The notes: generated from the letters alone by a model not told the origin. A DNA stretch of 64,000 nucleotides from Brucella anthropi ATCC 49188 (GCF_000017405.1 NC_009667.1:1273501-1337500); one strand, 5' to 3'. Shown: positions 35,322-43,516, counted from the first letter of the stretch. A program made the numbers and translations.

Positions 35322-36233
35322 TTAGGCGTGCGCTTCCTCGACATGGTTCAGCGCCTTCTGCTGCTTGTAGGCAGCGGCCTTCACCGCGGCCTGCACCTTT
35401 TCAAACGCACGCACTTCGATCTGGCGCACGCGTTCGCGGCTGATACCGAACTCGCTGGAAAGGTCTTCCAGCGTCATCGGGTCGTCCGAGAGGCGGCGCG
35501 CCTCGAAAATGCGGCGTTCACGGTCATTCAGCGTATCCATCGCCTGTTCGAGCATGGAGCGGCGGTTTTCCAGCTCGTCCTGCTCGATCAGAACCTGCTC
35601 CTGGCTGCTGCTGTCATCGACCAGCCAGTCCTGCCATTCGCCGGATTCGCCTTCCGAAGCGCGCAGGGGCGCATTCAGCGACGCGTCACCGGACAGACGG
35701 CGGTTCATGGAAACCACTTCGTCTTCGCTGACCTTGAGCTTGGTTGCGATCTGCTTGACCTGATCCGGGTTAAGATCGCCATCATCGAGCGCCTGAATCT
35801 TGCTCTTCATCTTGCGCAGATTGAAGAACAGGCGCTTCTGATTGGCGGTCGTTCCCATCTTCACAAGGCTCCAAGAACGCAGGATATATTCCTGGATCGA
35901 GGCCTTGATCCACCACATGGCATAGGTGGCAAGACGGAAACCGCGTTCAGGTTCAAAACGCTTCACGGCCTGCATGAGACCGACATTGCCTTCGGAAATT
36001 ACTTCACCAATCGGCAGGCCGTAGCCGCGATAGCCCATGGCGATCTTGGCCACGAGACGCAGGTGGCTTGTCACCAGCCTGTGGGCAGCCTTGGGATCGG
36101 TATGTTCGTGGTAGCGCTTGGCCAGCATGTATTCTTCCTGCGGCTCAAGCATGGGAAAGCGACGAATTTCTTCCAGATAACGGGTAAGGCCACCGTCACC
36201 GGACGTGATGCTTGGGAGATTCATCTGGGCCAT
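35322..36233 (-). CDS. rpoH: RNA polymerase sigma-32 factor RpoH
   Basis: 303 aa. Region 2 at about 48-120 (LRLVAKIAMGYRGYGLPIGEVISEGNVGLMQAVKRF and YAMWWIKASIQEYIL), the RpoH box QKRLFFNLR at about 132-140 (marks sigma-32 and is the FtsH/DnaK-sensitive region in E. coli), and region 4.2 at about 255-280 (TLEDLSSEFGISRERVRQIEVRAFEKV). Directs heat-shock promoters. SD AAGGAGG lies 8-9 nt before the ATG. The leader has a hairpin CAGGTTC, GCCAAACGG, GAACCTG at 36256-36278, just upstream of the SD. Alphaproteobacteria often have more than one RpoH; only this one is here. Confidence 0.96.
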   Translation of the reverse strand: MAQMNLPSITSGDGGLTRYLEEIRRFPMLEPQEEYMLAKRYHEHTDPKAAHRLVTSHLRLVAKIAMGYRGYGLPIGEVISEGNVGLMQAVKRFEPERGFRLATYAMWWIKASIQEYILRSWSLVKMGTTANQKRLFFNLRKMKSKIQALDDGDLNPDQVKQIATKLKVSEDEVVSMNRRLSGDASLNAPLRASEGESGEWQDWLVDDSSSQEQVLIEQDELENRRSMLEQAMDTLNDRERRIFEARRLSDDPMTLEDLSSEFGISRERVRQIEVRAFEKVQAAVKAAAYKQQKALNHVEEAHA

Positions 36234-36653
36234 AGAGCACCCTCCTTTATAATTTCAGGTTCCCGTTTGGCGAACCTGTCGCGGGGGCTGCCTCCTGCAC
36301 TTCCCTCTCGCGAGCCCTCATATATAGGCATGATTTTGGCGAAAACACGATCCTTTAACTCATGAAACAATCTGTCACTACAATGTGAACGCTGCTCAGG
36401 GCCAAAGGTTGCGTGGCTGGAGCATCTTCTGCATTTCCTGAAACACAGAAAATACCCTGTCTTTTTATTTTGCGCGCATCTTGTCCCGAAAACCGGTTCC
36501 CACTTTTCGGGATGCGCTTTGGTCTGAAATGAATTGTTTTTTGCGGCAAGAGAGCGGCTTTCACTGCAGCCGCGCCCCCCGATCTTGATGATGGAAACAG
36601 CCTGTTGTTTATCAGCTATCCATCCTTTCGGCCAACCACGATAGTTGCCAGTA
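36234..36653. other. rpoH-rluD intergenic region
   Basis: 420 bases. Nearest rpoH: the leader hairpin at 36256-36278. In the middle, the palindromic repeat at 36474-36517. The part at 36540-36650 has no gene or clear signal. Confidence 0.5.
36474..36517. repeat. dispersed palindromic repeat (GCGCATC type)
   Basis: GCGCATCTTGTCCCGAAAAC, CGGTTCCCACTTTTCGGGAT, GCGC; outer arms GCGCATC/GATGCGC, inner CCCGAAAA/TTTTCGGG. Same family as 27342-27384 and 58526-58567. Confidence 0.8.
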
Positions 36654-37658
36654 TTATATAGAATGCTTCCGGAAATTTTCCAGGAGGTGCTCCATATCTT
36701 CCGGCACCGGCGCTTCGAAACGCATCAGTTCCTCCGTGGCCGGATGGGTGAAGGCGAGCAGCCAGGCATGCAGTGCCTGCCGGTGGAAACCGCGCACGGC
36801 CTCTTTCAACGGTTCCGGCAGCTTGTTGGCCTTGGTCTTGTAGGCGCTGCCATAGTCCATGTCGCCGACAAGCGGATGGCCGATATGCGCCATGTGCACG
36901 CGGATCTGGTGGGTGCGGCCGGTCTCAAGGCGGCATTCGACGAGCGAGGCCAGTGCGGTTGCATCTTCAAGGGGGGCGAATTTTTCGACCGTCACATAAT
37001 GGGTGATGGCGTGTCGGGCATCCTCGCGCTCTTCATTGACCACGGCCTGCTTGGTGCGGTCGCGATGCGAGCGTCCAAGATGCGCATCGATGAAGCCCTG
37101 CGGGCGCTCTGTCATGCCCCAGACGAGTGCGAGATAGGCGCGTTCCAGATCGCCGGTGCGGCCATGGTCGGCAAATTGTTCGCTCAAATGCCGATGCGAA
37201 CGGTCATTCTTGGCCACGACCATGACGCCGCTCGTGTCCTTGTCGAGACGATGAACGATGCCGGGGCGGCGAATTCCACCGATGCCCGACAAGCTATCGC
37301 CACAATGATATATAAGGGCATTGACGAGTGTTCCCGTCCAGTTGCCGTTGCCTGGGTGAACGACAAGCCCGGCGGGCTTGTTGATCACGATGAGATCATC
37401 ATCCTCGTAAAGAATATCGAGCGGTATGTTCTCGGCGATGGGTTCGGCTGGTTCCGGCTCAGGCAGCACGATGGCGATTGTCATGCCTTCGCGCAGCTTT
37501 TGCTTGGCTTCACGGGCGGGTGCGCCGTCGATGGTCACATGGCCTTCGGCAATCAGGGACTGAACGCGGCTGCGCGAGAGTTCCGGCCCCAATGCTGCGG
37601 CCAGCCACTGGTCGAGACGCTTGCCTGTGGCATCGGAGTCGGTCGTAAGCTCTTTCAC
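36654..37658 (-). CDS. rluD: 23S rRNA pseudouridine synthase, RluD family
   Basis: 334 aa. N-terminal S4 RNA-binding domain (about 14-70, RLDQWLAAALGPELSRSRVQSLI), then the catalytic pseudouridine synthase domain with the RluA/RluD signature PGIVHRLDKDTSGVMVVAKN (about 138-157, catalytic Asp in HRLDKDTSG) and the later motifs LETGRTHQIRVHMAHIGHPLVGD (about 251-273). Makes pseudouridines of helix 69 in 23S rRNA if truly RluD. It runs opposite to the DUF6476 gene. Confidence 0.92.
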   Translation of the reverse strand: MKELTTDSDATGKRLDQWLAAALGPELSRSRVQSLIAEGHVTIDGAPAREAKQKLREGMTIAIVLPEPEPAEPIAENIPLDILYEDDDLIVINKPAGLVVHPGNGNWTGTLVNALIYHCGDSLSGIGGIRRPGIVHRLDKDTSGVMVVAKNDRSHRHLSEQFADHGRTGDLERAYLALVWGMTERPQGFIDAHLGRSHRDRTKQAVVNEEREDARHAITHYVTVEKFAPLEDATALASLVECRLETGRTHQIRVHMAHIGHPLVGDMDYGSAYKTKANKLPEPLKEAVRGFHRQALHAWLLAFTHPATEELMRFEAPVPEDMEHLLENFRKHSI

Positions 37659-37726
37659 TCGTGTCTTTCCTTTAAGAGAATGGGCCTCTATGAGAGCGGG
37701 CGTGTTTTAACGAAATCGTCAGAACA

Positions 37727-37794
37727 GCTCTATCTCTTGGTTTTACCGCATTTATGCGGCGTCAAATGTTTCCATTTGGCTGCAAAATGCTCTA
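37727..37794. repeat. dispersed palindromic repeat
   Basis: CTCTATCTCTTGGTTTTACC, GCATTTATGCGGCGTCAAAT, then TTGGCTGCAAAATGCTCTAT; similar left end to the copies at 5556-5590 and 15110-15179. Confidence 0.65.
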
Positions 37795-37843
37795 TCACGC
37801 GGCACACGCCATAACATGGCGAAGTTCGAACCGGAGTCGTTGA

Positions 37844-38323
37844 ATGCAGGATCCACACTATCCGAGATACCAGAATAATCAGGATTCAGGCTATCAGGAC
37901 TATCAGCAGGGCTATTACCCGGAAGAACAGGCCGAGCCCCAGCTTGATCCAGCCATGGAACGTGTGCGCCGCAAAATGATCCGGCTTCTGGCCGTCTCCA
38001 TCGGTGTCATGCTGATCGGTCTTATGGCCGTGCTTGTCGCCGTTGTCTACAAGATCAATCGCGCGCCGGAAACCCCGCCAGCGGAAGAAGCCCGTTCGGA
38101 TATCCCCGGACAGGCTGCGTCCGCTCCGGCAAAGCCGGAACCGCCGAAGCTGATCGAATCGCAGATCAACCTGACGCCGGGCACCCGTCTTCTCTCGCAA
38201 AGCCTTTCCGGCAATGAACTTTCGCTGGAAACCCTGCTGCCGGATGGCGGTACGGAACTCATCATCTATGACTATCGCGAATCGCGCATCATCGGGCGCA
38301 TCAAGCTCGGCAATGTCGAATAA
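37844..38323 (+). CDS. DUF6476-type single-pass membrane protein
   Basis: 159 aa. Tyr/Gln-rich N-terminus (PHYPRYQNNQDSGYQDYQQG), amphipathic MERVRRKMIRLLA, a single membrane helix at about 50-70 (LLAVSIGVMLIGLMAVLVAVV), and a periplasmic beta-rich C-terminus (about 105-159) with LLPDGGTELIIYDYRESRIIGRI. Unknown function, conserved in Rhizobiales. The stop codon's last base is the first base of the Bru-RS-like repeat. Confidence 0.8.
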   Translation: MQDPHYPRYQNNQDSGYQDYQQGYYPEEQAEPQLDPAMERVRRKMIRLLAVSIGVMLIGLMAVLVAVVYKINRAPETPPAEEARSDIPGQAASAPAKPEPPKLIESQINLTPGTRLLSQSLSGNELSLETLLPDGGTELIIYDYRESRIIGRIKLGNVE

Positions 38324-38427
38324 TACCAAGTCGCGTTGAGTTTGACTCACCGAGACTTGGTTAAGCCCGTGCGGCGACTGAGCATTTTCAGGGCGTGGAT
38401 AGCGTTAGCATCTCAGCGCCCTGCTAT
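38323..38427. repeat. Bru-RS-like 105-bp palindromic repeat
   Basis: Begins ATACCAAGTCGCGTTGAGTT at the last base of the preceding stop codon and ends CTCAGCGCCCTGCTAT. Matches the copy at 24710-24812 along its length with two extra bases. Confidence 0.75.
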
Positions 38428-38534
38428 GAAGCGGATAGAGGCTGATCAGGGCGGCATGATTGCCGCCTTGTTTGTTTCTCCCTTCGAGGATTGCACTTTT
38501 TCTCTTTGGCGATTATATCAGCGACATGGCTTAA

Positions 38535-38609
38535 GCGCCCATCGTCTAGCGGTCAGGACGGCGCCCTCTCACGGCGCAAACAGGGGTTCGATTCCCCTTG
38601 GGCGTACCA
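38535..38609 (+). tRNA. tRNA-Glu (anticodon CTC)
   Basis: 75 nt with encoded CCA. Acceptor GCGCCCA pairs with TGGGCGT (first pair G-U); anticodon stem GCGCC/GGCGC with loop CTCTCAC gives anticodon CTC, reading GAG; T arm CAGGGGTTCGATTCCCCTT. Alone, downstream of the Bru-RS-like repeat. Confidence 0.93.
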
Positions 38610-38697
38610 TCACTTCTTCCGGAGACAGTATTTTACACTTTCGCGGATGCGCGTTAGGGTCGATCCCGACAAGAGATCAATCAGGCGCGGAGGAACG

Positions 38698-38967
38698 ATG
38701 AGCGTTTCAATCAAGACCGGATCGGCGAACCTCATCTGTGATGGTATCGATAAAGGTGCGGTGGAATATAGCGTCGCTATTCCCGATGACGGCGTGGACC
38801 TCACAAAGCGCGGCAAGTTCTGGGGCAGCAAGGATGCAATATCCGACGCGATGGGGGCATCGGCGGTCGGCCTCCGATCACATGAAGGCGACATCTATCC
38901 GGTGGCAGTCAAAGAGCTGGATCGTGATGGAGCTGCGCTCTTCACGGTACTTGCACCAGCTGACTGA
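38698..38967 (+). CDS. small protein of unknown function (89 aa)
   Basis: Starts at ATG 38698 after GGAGGAAC; the reading frame is open upstream through the tRNA but that is not coding. Begins MSVSIKTGSANLICDG. No signal peptide or membrane helix; mixed alpha/beta composition with Asp/Gly turns. 12 bp before the next small membrane gene, so the two may form a unit. Not recognised. Confidence 0.65.
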   Translation: MSVSIKTGSANLICDGIDKGAVEYSVAIPDDGVDLTKRGKFWGSKDAISDAMGASAVGLRSHEGDIYPVAVKELDRDGAALFTVLAPAD

Positions 38968-38979
38968 CGATCACTGGCA

Positions 38980-39261
38980 ATGGCTCTGGATAAAGCGGGT
39001 ACGCACCGATTAGTGCGCAAGCGGGACTGGTGCTTTTCTGCTGTGGTGTCGCTGGCTTTTGGTGCTGCGACGGCACTCATATTCTTCTATATCGTGCTTT
39101 TTGGCGTCGGCGATGATGGATATATTGTCATATTCAGCATCTATACTGCGCCTGTGGCGATAGTCTTCGGCCTTTGGGGCCTGTTTTACTGGCGCAGTTT
39201 TGTTGCGGTCATCGGCCTCTTCCTCTGTCTGTCTCCGCTCATCTATCTGAGCATTTTCTGA
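38980..39261 (+). CDS. small two- to three-helix membrane protein
   Basis: 93 aa. Hydrophobic segments at about 20-42 (AVVSLAFGAATALIFFYIVLFG), 48-66 (YIVIFSIYTAPVAIVFGLW) and 70-92 (SFVAVIGLFLCLSPLIYLSIF). Not recognised. Follows the 89-aa gene closely. Confidence 0.65.
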   Translation: MALDKAGTHRLVRKRDWCFSAVVSLAFGAATALIFFYIVLFGVGDDGYIVIFSIYTAPVAIVFGLWGLFYWRSFVAVIGLFLCLSPLIYLSIF

Positions 39262-39329
39262 TTTTTCCATGCCCTTCATTCGTGGATTTGGGAGAAGAGT
39301 TCCGCCGTTGCGGAACTCTAAACAAGGGA

Positions 39330-39605
39330 TCACTTCTTGACGGGAGGCGGATCAAATTTAGTACATGCGTAATAGCCATTCCGGCATTTCTTGCAGATGC
39401 CCATGTCGCATTGGCTTACGCAGTCAGTACCCGTGGCGTAATAGCATTGGCCAGACTGTCCGGGAACTATCAGCAGACTTGCGGTCTTGTATGGCGTCGG
39501 TAGTTTTGTTTGGTTTGGCGCTATATTGCCGTTGGACTGGGCCATCGCACCGAAAGACGTGAGAGCTGCAATTGCCATTCCAAAGAATAAGATTTTTGCT
39601 TTCAT
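39330..39605 (-). CDS. small exported cysteine-rich protein
   Basis: 91 aa from ATG 39605 (MKAKILFFGMAIAALTSFGAMAQ, a signal peptide); the frame extends upstream to 40025 without a good start. Mature part has six cysteines in the C-terminal half: C54, C62, C66, C71, C74 and C81 approximately, in a CYYATGTDC...CDMGICKKC...YYAC pattern. That many Cys in a short exported protein suggests disulfides or metal binding. No family recognised. Confidence 0.65.
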   Translation of the reverse strand: MKAKILFFGMAIAALTSFGAMAQSNGNIAPNQTKLPTPYKTASLLIVPGQSGQCYYATGTDCVSQCDMGICKKCRNGYYACTKFDPPPVKK

Positions 39606-39812
39606 GAATTTCTCCGTAGTTACCGGATAAGCGTATTTCACAATCCGATACAGCGCATTCGCAATAGAACGGGAGACAAAAAGTAGCGCTAGATCACAGA
39701 TGATTACATGAGCGTTTTGGCGGCGAAGTCTGGACGTTATATTCGGAAAATCTGCAATTATCCCGTGTTCGCGGGATATGAATGTTGCGCGTGCTGGTGG
39801 TAAAGTTAATGC
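39606..39812. other. intergenic region
   Basis: About 200 bases between the Cys-rich gene (minus) and a possible fragment gene (plus); AT-rich around 39640-39680, no clear feature. Confidence 0.4.
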
Positions 39813-40082
39813 ATGTGGAAAAATGGATCGAATATTTATCCTCAAATCCATAATGCTGTCCGGGTGAAAGGTATTCTTTCCGAACCTTTCTCGCCTAGAG
39901 ATGTGCGCCGGGTTGCTCCAGGCTGGCCTTATTCCAGATACTTCTCGTTCCTTGCCGAAAACTGCACAGACAACCAACCGGAAGGCAACGCGCTTTTCGT
40001 GCGGGTGGGCAGGGGACAATACCATCTGAACGACAAGGCTGTCGGGTTCGAATTCGAACGGTTAGTGGATCTTAGTCACTAA
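39813..40082 (+). CDS. possible small protein or gene remnant (89 aa)
   Basis: The frame has protein-like composition: [29 protein letters not shown] and [17 protein letters not shown] resemble a short compact domain seen in conserved hypothetical proteins, but the N-terminus ([11 protein letters not shown]) has no convincing ribosome site; a GTG at 39864 could be the start. It may be the C-terminal end of a decayed gene. Confidence is low. Confidence 0.4.
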   Translation: MWKNGSNIYPQIHNAVRVKGILSEPFSPRDVRRVAPGWPYSRYFSFLAENCTDNQPEGNALFVRVGRGQYHLNDKAVGFEFERLVDLSH

Positions 40083-40171
40083 AGTACATTCACAGGAATG
40101 GGTTGGGGAGATTGGGGTTGGTCCAGTTGCAAAAATTTGCAACTGGCGGTGCGACGGTGCATAATCGGGGC

Positions 40172-40597
40172 ATGAGTGAATCATACAAGAAACCCGATTA
40201 TGAACAGGAACTGCGCCAGGCAGGTGTCCGCATCACGCGGCCGCGCCGGATCATCCTGAACATATTGACCGAGACGGAAGATCATCCCGACGCGCTGGAG
40301 ATTTTTCGCCGCGCGGTCGAGATCGACAGCAGCATCTCGCTTTCGACCGTTTATCGCACGATGAAGCTTCTCGAAGAACGCGGCGCCATCCACCGGCACG
40401 CCTTCGCCGGAGGGCCTTCGCGTTTCGAACAGGCAAGCGGCGCGCATCATGATCACATCATCGATATGGATTCCGGCGATGTGGTGGAATTCCGCTCCGA
40501 CAAGATCGAAAAACTGCAGGAAGAGATCGCCCGATCGCTCGGTTACGAGATTGTGCATCACCGGCTGGAACTTTATTGCAAAAAAATACGAAACTGA
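40172..40597 (+). CDS. Fur-family transcriptional regulator
   Basis: 141 aa from ATG 40172. Winged helix with [13 protein letters not shown] and the recognition helix [24 protein letters not shown] (about 50-75), then the metal site [18 protein letters not shown] (about 91-108) and the C-terminal dimer part [13 protein letters not shown]. The sequence is closer to Fur/Mur than to Irr, because it lacks Irr's typical N-terminal GLRPTRQR pattern. It could sense iron or manganese. It is near no known target; an Irr-type box is at 61341. Confidence 0.88.
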   Translation: MSESYKKPDYEQELRQAGVRITRPRRIILNILTETEDHPDALEIFRRAVEIDSSISLSTVYRTMKLLEERGAIHRHAFAGGPSRFEQASGAHHDHIIDMDSGDVVEFRSDKIEKLQEEIARSLGYEIVHHRLELYCKKIRN

Positions 40598-40763
40598 CGG
40601 AACCAAGTTTCTTCTGCGGCGTTAAGCGCGCATGAAGGTCGTGACCCCGCCCCCACAACGCGGCCTTCAGAGTTCGCCTCAACCTCCCCGCACGAGGCGA
40701 GCGGCGAGAATGCCGCGCTAACCGTCAAACGTTATGCAGCTGGCGTTCCGCAAATTCAGAGCA
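40598..40763. other. intergenic region downstream of the Fur-family gene
   Basis: Contains inverted pieces of CGCGGCC/GGCCGCG type around 40650-40670 but no gene. Confidence 0.35.
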
Positions 40764-40809
40764 AGCCGCCGTGGTTCAGGCCCAGGTCTGACCATGGCGG
40801 CTTTTTTTG
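40764..40809 (+). terminator. strong terminator after the Fur-family gene
   Basis: AAGCCGCCGTGGT, a 15-nt loop region, ACCATGGCGGCTT, then TTTTTG; 13-bp stem with one G-U. Confidence 0.85.
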
Positions 40810-40834
40810 TGGCCGTTGAGGAGCTAGCGCCTGA

Positions 40835-41845
40835 TCAGGCGTCGAACTGTTCGGTCGGGATGACGAGCGAATAAACGGCCCCGGTTCCGTCGATACGATA
40901 ATCGGCGTGACCATTGACGGAGGCGGGGACGATGCGTTGCAGCACCGCGCTGCCGAAGCGCGGATCGTGCTCGAAAACCTCGGGCATTGCCGGATTGGTT
41001 TCTTCCCAGCGGAATTCCAGCCTGTCATCGCCGCTGGCGACATGGATGACCTTCGCCGAAATCTTTACCCGGCCATAAGGGATCGAGAGGCCGCCGAAGG
41101 AAGTGGCGTTGACCACCAGTTCATGCAGCGCGAGGCCGACATGCAATGCGGCGCCTGGGAACAGATAGGGATTGTCGCCATCGATGCTCAGGCGTTCGTC
41201 GCTGACGTCGATATATTTTTCGACCTGTGAATGCACGAGATCGCGAAACAGTGCGCCGCGCCAGTTCGAATCGGTCACCAGATCCTGTGAATAGGATAGG
41301 GACTGGATGCGTCCGCGGAACTTCAACAGAAAGTCGTCGATGGAATCGGTGAAGCGTGCCGTCTGGCTGGCAATGCTTTGCACGATGGCCAGAAGGTTCT
41401 TGGAGCGATGGCTGACTTCACGCAAGAGGGTCTTCAGCACCTGCTCGCGTCGCTTCAGTTCGCTGATTTCAATAGCCGTGGTGACAAGGCCCAGTATATT
41501 GCCGTTATCATCACGATCGCAGTCGATGTGAAATTCGATCCAGCGCAGCTTGTCGCCATCATTGATGGCGATCTCCACATTCTGCGCTTCGCCGGTATCC
41601 AGTGCCGCGCGCTTCGCGCCGTCGAGTTTGTGCAAGGTGACGGAGAAAATGAAATCGCAGTCACTTCCACCGATTTTCCACTTTTCCTGCCAGTAGAGCG
41701 GGATGTTTTCCCCCCAGGAATAGATCAGATCGGGTGTCTGGTAGAGAACGCAGACATTGCTGTTGCGCACGGCCCTCAGCAAGGCTCGCAGCCGGGCTGC
41801 GTCAGGTTCCGTTTCTTGCAGGGTAACTTTTGCGCCAGCGGTCAT
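40835..41845 (-). CDS. HWE-type sensor histidine kinase
   Basis: 336 aa from ATG 41845 (MTAGAKVTLQETEPD); upstream codons run through a repeat and are not accepted. PAS-like domain (about 20-125: SNVCVLYQTPDLIYSW...NILGLVTTAIEISELKRR) then the HWE kinase core: LREVSHRSKNLLAIVQSIASQTAR (His about 139) and the ATP-binding part ALHELVVNATSFGGLSIPYGRV with the later FRWEE (W-E). Lies next to the phyR locus, so it likely signals to PhyR. Cytoplasmic; no membrane helix. Ortholog kinases flank this locus in Brucella (from memory). Confidence 0.88.
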   Translation of the reverse strand: MTAGAKVTLQETEPDAARLRALLRAVRNSNVCVLYQTPDLIYSWGENIPLYWQEKWKIGGSDCDFIFSVTLHKLDGAKRAALDTGEAQNVEIAINDGDKLRWIEFHIDCDRDDNGNILGLVTTAIEISELKRREQVLKTLLREVSHRSKNLLAIVQSIASQTARFTDSIDDFLLKFRGRIQSLSYSQDLVTDSNWRGALFRDLVHSQVEKYIDVSDERLSIDGDNPYLFPGAALHVGLALHELVVNATSFGGLSIPYGRVKISAKVIHVASGDDRLEFRWEETNPAMPEVFEHDPRFGSAVLQRIVPASVNGHADYRIDGTGAVYSLVIPTEQFDA

Positions 41846-42182
41846 GTCTGCCCCGATTATCCCGCAACCGAATTCAGAGCATTTCCAGCAAAAGTGCGAA
41901 GCGGTTTTGCGTAGGAGAATGCGACGAAACAAATATTTGGGTCGCGCATTGGCAAAGCGGCAAAAGCTCCGGAAAAGTTATGCGGAAATTTGCGTGCCAT
42001 GGCATCCATTTCATCGACTGGTCGGCGGGTCTCGATCGAGCGATCGTCTTGTGATCCTTGAACTGGCCCGAATTCTGGAACCGATAAACCGCCGCATGAC
42101 GTGATGCGGCGGCGAATTTCATTAAGAAGCAATATAGGCTGGTGAGTCAGAAGGTCAAAAACAGCCTTTGATTTTATATCTG
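41846..42182. other. intergenic region
   Basis: 337 bases holding the repeat at 41877-41924. The rest has no clear gene; the minus-strand frames across it are shadows. The ATG-started frame on the plus strand (41857 region) is repeat sequence. Confidence 0.4.
41877..41924. repeat. dispersed palindromic repeat (inverted copy)
   Basis: GAGCATTTCCAGCAAAAGTG, CGAAGCGGTTTTGCGTAGGA, GAATGCG: the reverse complement of the element at 15110-15179 and 16025-16069. Confidence 0.8.
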
Positions 42183-42347
42183 TTACGCCTTGCGGATCGC
42201 CGAAGCGATGAGCGAAATAACGAGCAGAGCAAGGAACACGAAGAACAGAATCTGCGCTATACCGGCTGACGCACCAGCGATGCCGCCGAAACCGAGCGCA
42301 CCTGCTACGAGTGCCACCACAAGAAATACGAGCGCATAATAAAGCAT
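42183..42347 (-). CDS. DUF1328-type small membrane protein
   Basis: 54 aa from ATG 42347 ([22 protein letters not shown]). Two membrane helices, about 2-21 and 28-49, joined by [12 protein letters not shown], the DUF1328/YtjA fold. Ribosome site AAAGGAG lies before the ATG. The upstream promoter GGAAC-N17-CGTT at 42379-42404 ties it to the EcfG stress sigma factor. Function unknown; family members are common stress-induced membrane proteins. Confidence 0.85.
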   Translation of the reverse strand: MLYYALVFLVVALVAGALGFGGIAGASAGIAQILFFVFLALLVISLIASAIRKA

Positions 42348-42378
42348 GTCCGGTCTCCTTTTTATTGTGTGAAGGAGA

Positions 42379-42404
42379 AACGACATCCAGGCCAGGTTGG
42401 TTCC
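42379..42404 (-). promoter_or_regulatory. EcfG-type promoter of the DUF1328 gene
   Basis: Read on the minus strand: GGAAC (42404-42400), 17-nt spacer, CGTT (42382-42379), 32 bp before the ATG. Perfect match to the general stress response consensus of alphaproteobacteria. Confidence 0.8.
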
Positions 42405-42498
42405 GTGCTTCCGGGTAAATTAAGGCGCTCACAACTCTAAATACTCATGTCAGGACCTAAGGCGGTGTGATTTGGCGGTGTATTGAAGCGCCAACATT

Positions 42499-42532
42499 AA
42501 ACTCCCGAAAGCTGTCGCCTTTCGGGAGTTTA
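42499..42532 (-). terminator. terminator of phyR
   Basis: AAACTCCCGAAAG, GCTGTCG-type loop, CTTTCGGGAGTTT; on the minus strand followed by AATG, T tract TTT at stem end. Confidence 0.75.
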
Positions 42533-42544
42533 TGACCTTTGAAT

Positions 42545-43339
42545 TTAAGCTGCGACCTGCGAGGCTTCTTCGAAGAAGAGTGCCTGGCTGATCAGCGCCT
42601 TCACCATATCCGGATTGAACGGCTTGGTGACGAGGAAGGTCGGTTCCGGGCGCTCGCCGGTCAGCAGACGTTCCGGGAAAGCGGTGATGAAAATAACTGG
42701 GATCGTGTCGTTCTGCAGAATTTCATTCACTGCATCGATGCCCGAGCTTCCATCGGCCAGCTGGATATCAGCCAGAACCATACGCGGCTTTTCCTGTTTG
42801 TAGAGCGCCAGAGCCTCATCCTTGGTGCGCGCAATGCCGACGACTTCATGGCCGAGACTTTCCACCATCTGCTCGATATCCATCGCGATCAGCGGTTCGT
42901 CCTCGATAATCATGATGCGCGTTGCCACCTGACGCGAAATCTCGGTCGATGCAGCCGAGAGAACACGGCTCAGTTCAACATCGTCCAGTTCGAGAATTTC
43001 GGCGGCTTCCTTGTCGGAAAAACCTTCCACCGCCACAAGCAGGAATGCCTGTCGCGGAAGGGGCGCGATATGCGAAAGATTTCTTGCAGCCTGCTGTTCC
43101 CATGCAAATTCCGATGCTGGTTCCGGTACGCGAACCGAGGCCGTCTTATAAAGATCGCAGAAAAGGCGATAGAGGCCGATCCGGTCGGACGAGGCGTCCG
43201 GAAAAATGCTCACATCGGCAATCAGGGCTTCAAGGGCAGCCGCAACATAAGCGTCGCCGGAAGCCTGGGAGCCGGTAAGAGCACGAGAAAAACGACGGAG
43301 ATAGGGAAGGTGCGGCGCGATACGCGTCGATAACGTCAT
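42545..43339 (-). CDS. phyR: general stress response regulator PhyR
   Basis: 264 aa from ATG 43339 (MTLSTRIAPHLPYLRRFSRALTGSQ), the PhyR start; two earlier codons are weak. N-terminal sigma-like domain (about 1-125, region 2-like RRFSRALTGSQASGDAYVAAALEAL and region 4-like FSDKEAAEILELDDVELSRVL) and C-terminal receiver domain (140-264) with MIIEDEPLIAMDI (Asp about 147), MVLADIQLADGSSGIDAV (phospho-Asp about 193) and KPFNPDMV (Lys). When phosphorylated, PhyR binds NepR and frees EcfG. Divergent from nepR-ecfG; its own promoter is an EcfG promoter at 43447-43471. Confidence 0.96.
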   Translation of the reverse strand: MTLSTRIAPHLPYLRRFSRALTGSQASGDAYVAAALEALIADVSIFPDASSDRIGLYRLFCDLYKTASVRVPEPASEFAWEQQAARNLSHIAPLPRQAFLLVAVEGFSDKEAAEILELDDVELSRVLSAASTEISRQVATRIMIIEDEPLIAMDIEQMVESLGHEVVGIARTKDEALALYKQEKPRMVLADIQLADGSSGIDAVNEILQNDTIPVIFITAFPERLLTGERPEPTFLVTKPFNPDMVKALISQALFFEEASQVAA

Positions 43340-43446
43340 GGTATTGGAACTCCTCAACTGCCGCTTTCGTTCATTGAATGCACATTGGCGGACACGGTTC
43401 TAGACCCCTCCCGCCCATGCTTTGAGCGCAGCATTATGGTACTCTA

Positions 43447-43471
43447 AACGGGGCGCTTTGAAAAAAGTTCC
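43447..43471 (-). promoter_or_regulatory. EcfG-type promoter of phyR
   Basis: Minus strand: GGAAC (43471-43467), 16-nt spacer, CGTT (43450-43447). 107 bp before the phyR start. Confidence 0.85.
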
Positions 43472-43491
43472 GAGATTGGGAGATATATTAG

Positions 43492-43516
43492 GGAACTTTT
43501 TGGTAAGCCGCGCATT
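43492..43516 (+). promoter_or_regulatory. EcfG-type promoter of nepR-ecfG
   Basis: GGAAC (43492-43496), 16-nt spacer, CATT: fits the GGAAC-N18-TT form of the consensus. 61 bp before nepR. It and the phyR promoter are back to back, 20 bp apart. Confidence 0.75.

Noticed and set aside
35268..36365. 365-codon plus-strand frame over rpoH
   Set aside because: Mirror of rpoH, with its starting region in the hairpin between the rhodanese gene and rpoH.
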